NCBI GenBank assembly: GCA_015066905.1
Contig: SVNN01000002.1
Span: 1 to 49,890, forward strand
Length of the DNA: 49,890 nucleotides
Reading direction: 5' to 3'
From: Ruminococcus sp.
Lineage (GTDB): Bacteria > Bacillota > Clostridia > Oscillospirales > Ruminococcaceae
Positions within the stretch are counted from its first letter, which is position 1; each line of letters starts with the position of its first letter. A model generated the notes under the pieces. It worked only from the letters and a program-made list of their open reading frames with translations, made no database searches and had not been told where the DNA came from. The translations under genes were made by a program, and so were the position numbers. Of this stretch, positions 49,484 to 49,890 are shown one piece after another.

Positions 49484-49741
49484 GTGGCTGAAAGAAATTT
49501 GAGAAAAACCAGAGTCGGTAAGGTCGTAAGCGATAAGATGGACAAGACCGTCGTTGTTGCAATCGCCGACAATGTACAGCACCCGCTTTACAAGAAGATT
49601 ATCAAGCGCACCGTTCGCCTGAAGGCACACGACGAGCAGAATGCTTGCCGCGTAGGTGACCGCGTTGAAGTGATGGAAACCCGCCCGCTGTCCAAGGACA
49701 AGAGATGGCGTGTTACCAACATCATTGAGAAGGCAAAATAA
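49484..49741 (+). CDS. rpsQ: 30S ribosomal protein S17
   Basis: An 85-residue OB-fold protein and early assembly factor. [25 protein letters not shown] and [45 protein letters not shown] are typical. The GTG start at 49484 lies after GAAAGGTAGG. The 60-nt gap to rplN holds a TTCCCC-GTGT-GGGGTA hairpin. Confidence 0.97.
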   Translation: MAERNLRKTRVGKVVSDKMDKTVVVAIADNVQHPLYKKIIKRTVRLKAHDEQNACRVGDRVEVMETRPLSKDKRWRVTNIIEKAK

Positions 49742-49801
49742 ACAAAGATTGATTGTATGGGAGTTCCCCGTGTGGGGTACTTCTGAAAGGAGGAACTCGC
49801 T

Positions 49802-49890
49802 GTGATTCAGATGCAGTCCTATCTGAAGGTTGCCGACAACACCGGTGCGAAGGAGCTTATGTGCATCCGCGTTCTGGGCGGTACCCGTAG
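49802..49890 (+). CDS. rplN: 50S ribosomal protein L14 (5' part, cut by window end)
   Basis: The first 29 codons of rplN from a GTG start behind [28 protein letters not shown] is the standard L14 N-terminus. The order S17-L14 fits the conserved S10/spc arrangement. The rest lies outside the window. Confidence 0.95.
   Translation, partial: MIQMQSYLKVADNTGAKELMCIRVLGGTR

Overview
The window reads as chromosomal DNA of an anaerobic Clostridia member, most likely Oscillospiraceae/Ruminococcaceae. The support is a clostridial-order Rnf operon (rnfCDGEAB), the SCIFF peptide with its radical SAM maturase, LL-diaminopimelate aminotransferase (DapL), a Na+-pumping decarboxylase pair (OadB/OadG), TTGACA/TATAAT promoters and AAAGGAGG-type ribosome sites. 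I see 57 protein genes (the last cut by the window end), one tRNA cut by the window start, and no phage, IS element or CRISPR array. Taxonomy is inference; the gene calls rest on recognisable motifs.

Layout. 1-1.9 kb: tRNA-Thr(CGT) on the minus strand, then a signal-peptidase-like membrane protein with a long charged tail and a small unknown ORF. 2.0-11.3 kb: cell-shape and division region with zapA, a U32 family gene, dut, a DUF4321 protein, mreB-mreC-mreD, a class B PBP, a MinD-like ATPase without minC/minE, and mgsA. 11.3-14.5 kb: hisS-aspS. 14.5-19.9 kb (minus): metallophosphoesterase, mscS, a sodium:solute symporter and oadG-oadB. 20.0-22.1 kb: dapF-dapL. 22.1-28.2 kb (minus): VTT-domain protein, ispD-ispF, 6-phosphofructokinase, hemolysin III homologue and a GGDEF/EAL protein. 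28.5-30.6 kb: an OmpR-type two-component pair. 30.6-33.7 kb: a candidate small RNA, a degenerate kinase-like protein, SCIFF and its maturase. 33.8-41.7 kb (minus): gap and a nine-gene operon apbE-NusG_II-Gx-rnfCDGEAB. 41.7-44.0 kb: XRE regulator, histidine phosphatase and a membrane protein. 44.0-49.9 kb: the S10 ribosomal protein operon behind a long leader with an intrinsic terminator.

How it works together. Rnf couples ferredoxin:NAD+ oxidoreduction to ion pumping. ApbE in the same operon should attach FMN to RnfG and RnfD, both of which show a TGAT flavinylation motif. OadB/OadG would add to the sodium gradient that the symporter could use. PfkA, Gap and MgsA are glycolysis and its methylglyoxal bypass. 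DapF/DapL supply meso-diaminopimelate, IspD/IspF the isoprenoids behind the lipid carrier, and MreBCD/PBP2/ZapA the wall and division machinery.

Most interesting new item. Between the histidine kinase and the next gene is an approximately 110-nt transcription unit: promoter, two hairpins, an unpaired stretch with two UCCC(C) motifs, and a strong terminator with a C-rich loop. Its promoter has the same unusual architecture (CACA-N7-CACA-N9-TATAnT, 11-bp direct repeats) as the promoter of the two-component operon beside it. This suggests a small RNA controlled by that response regulator.
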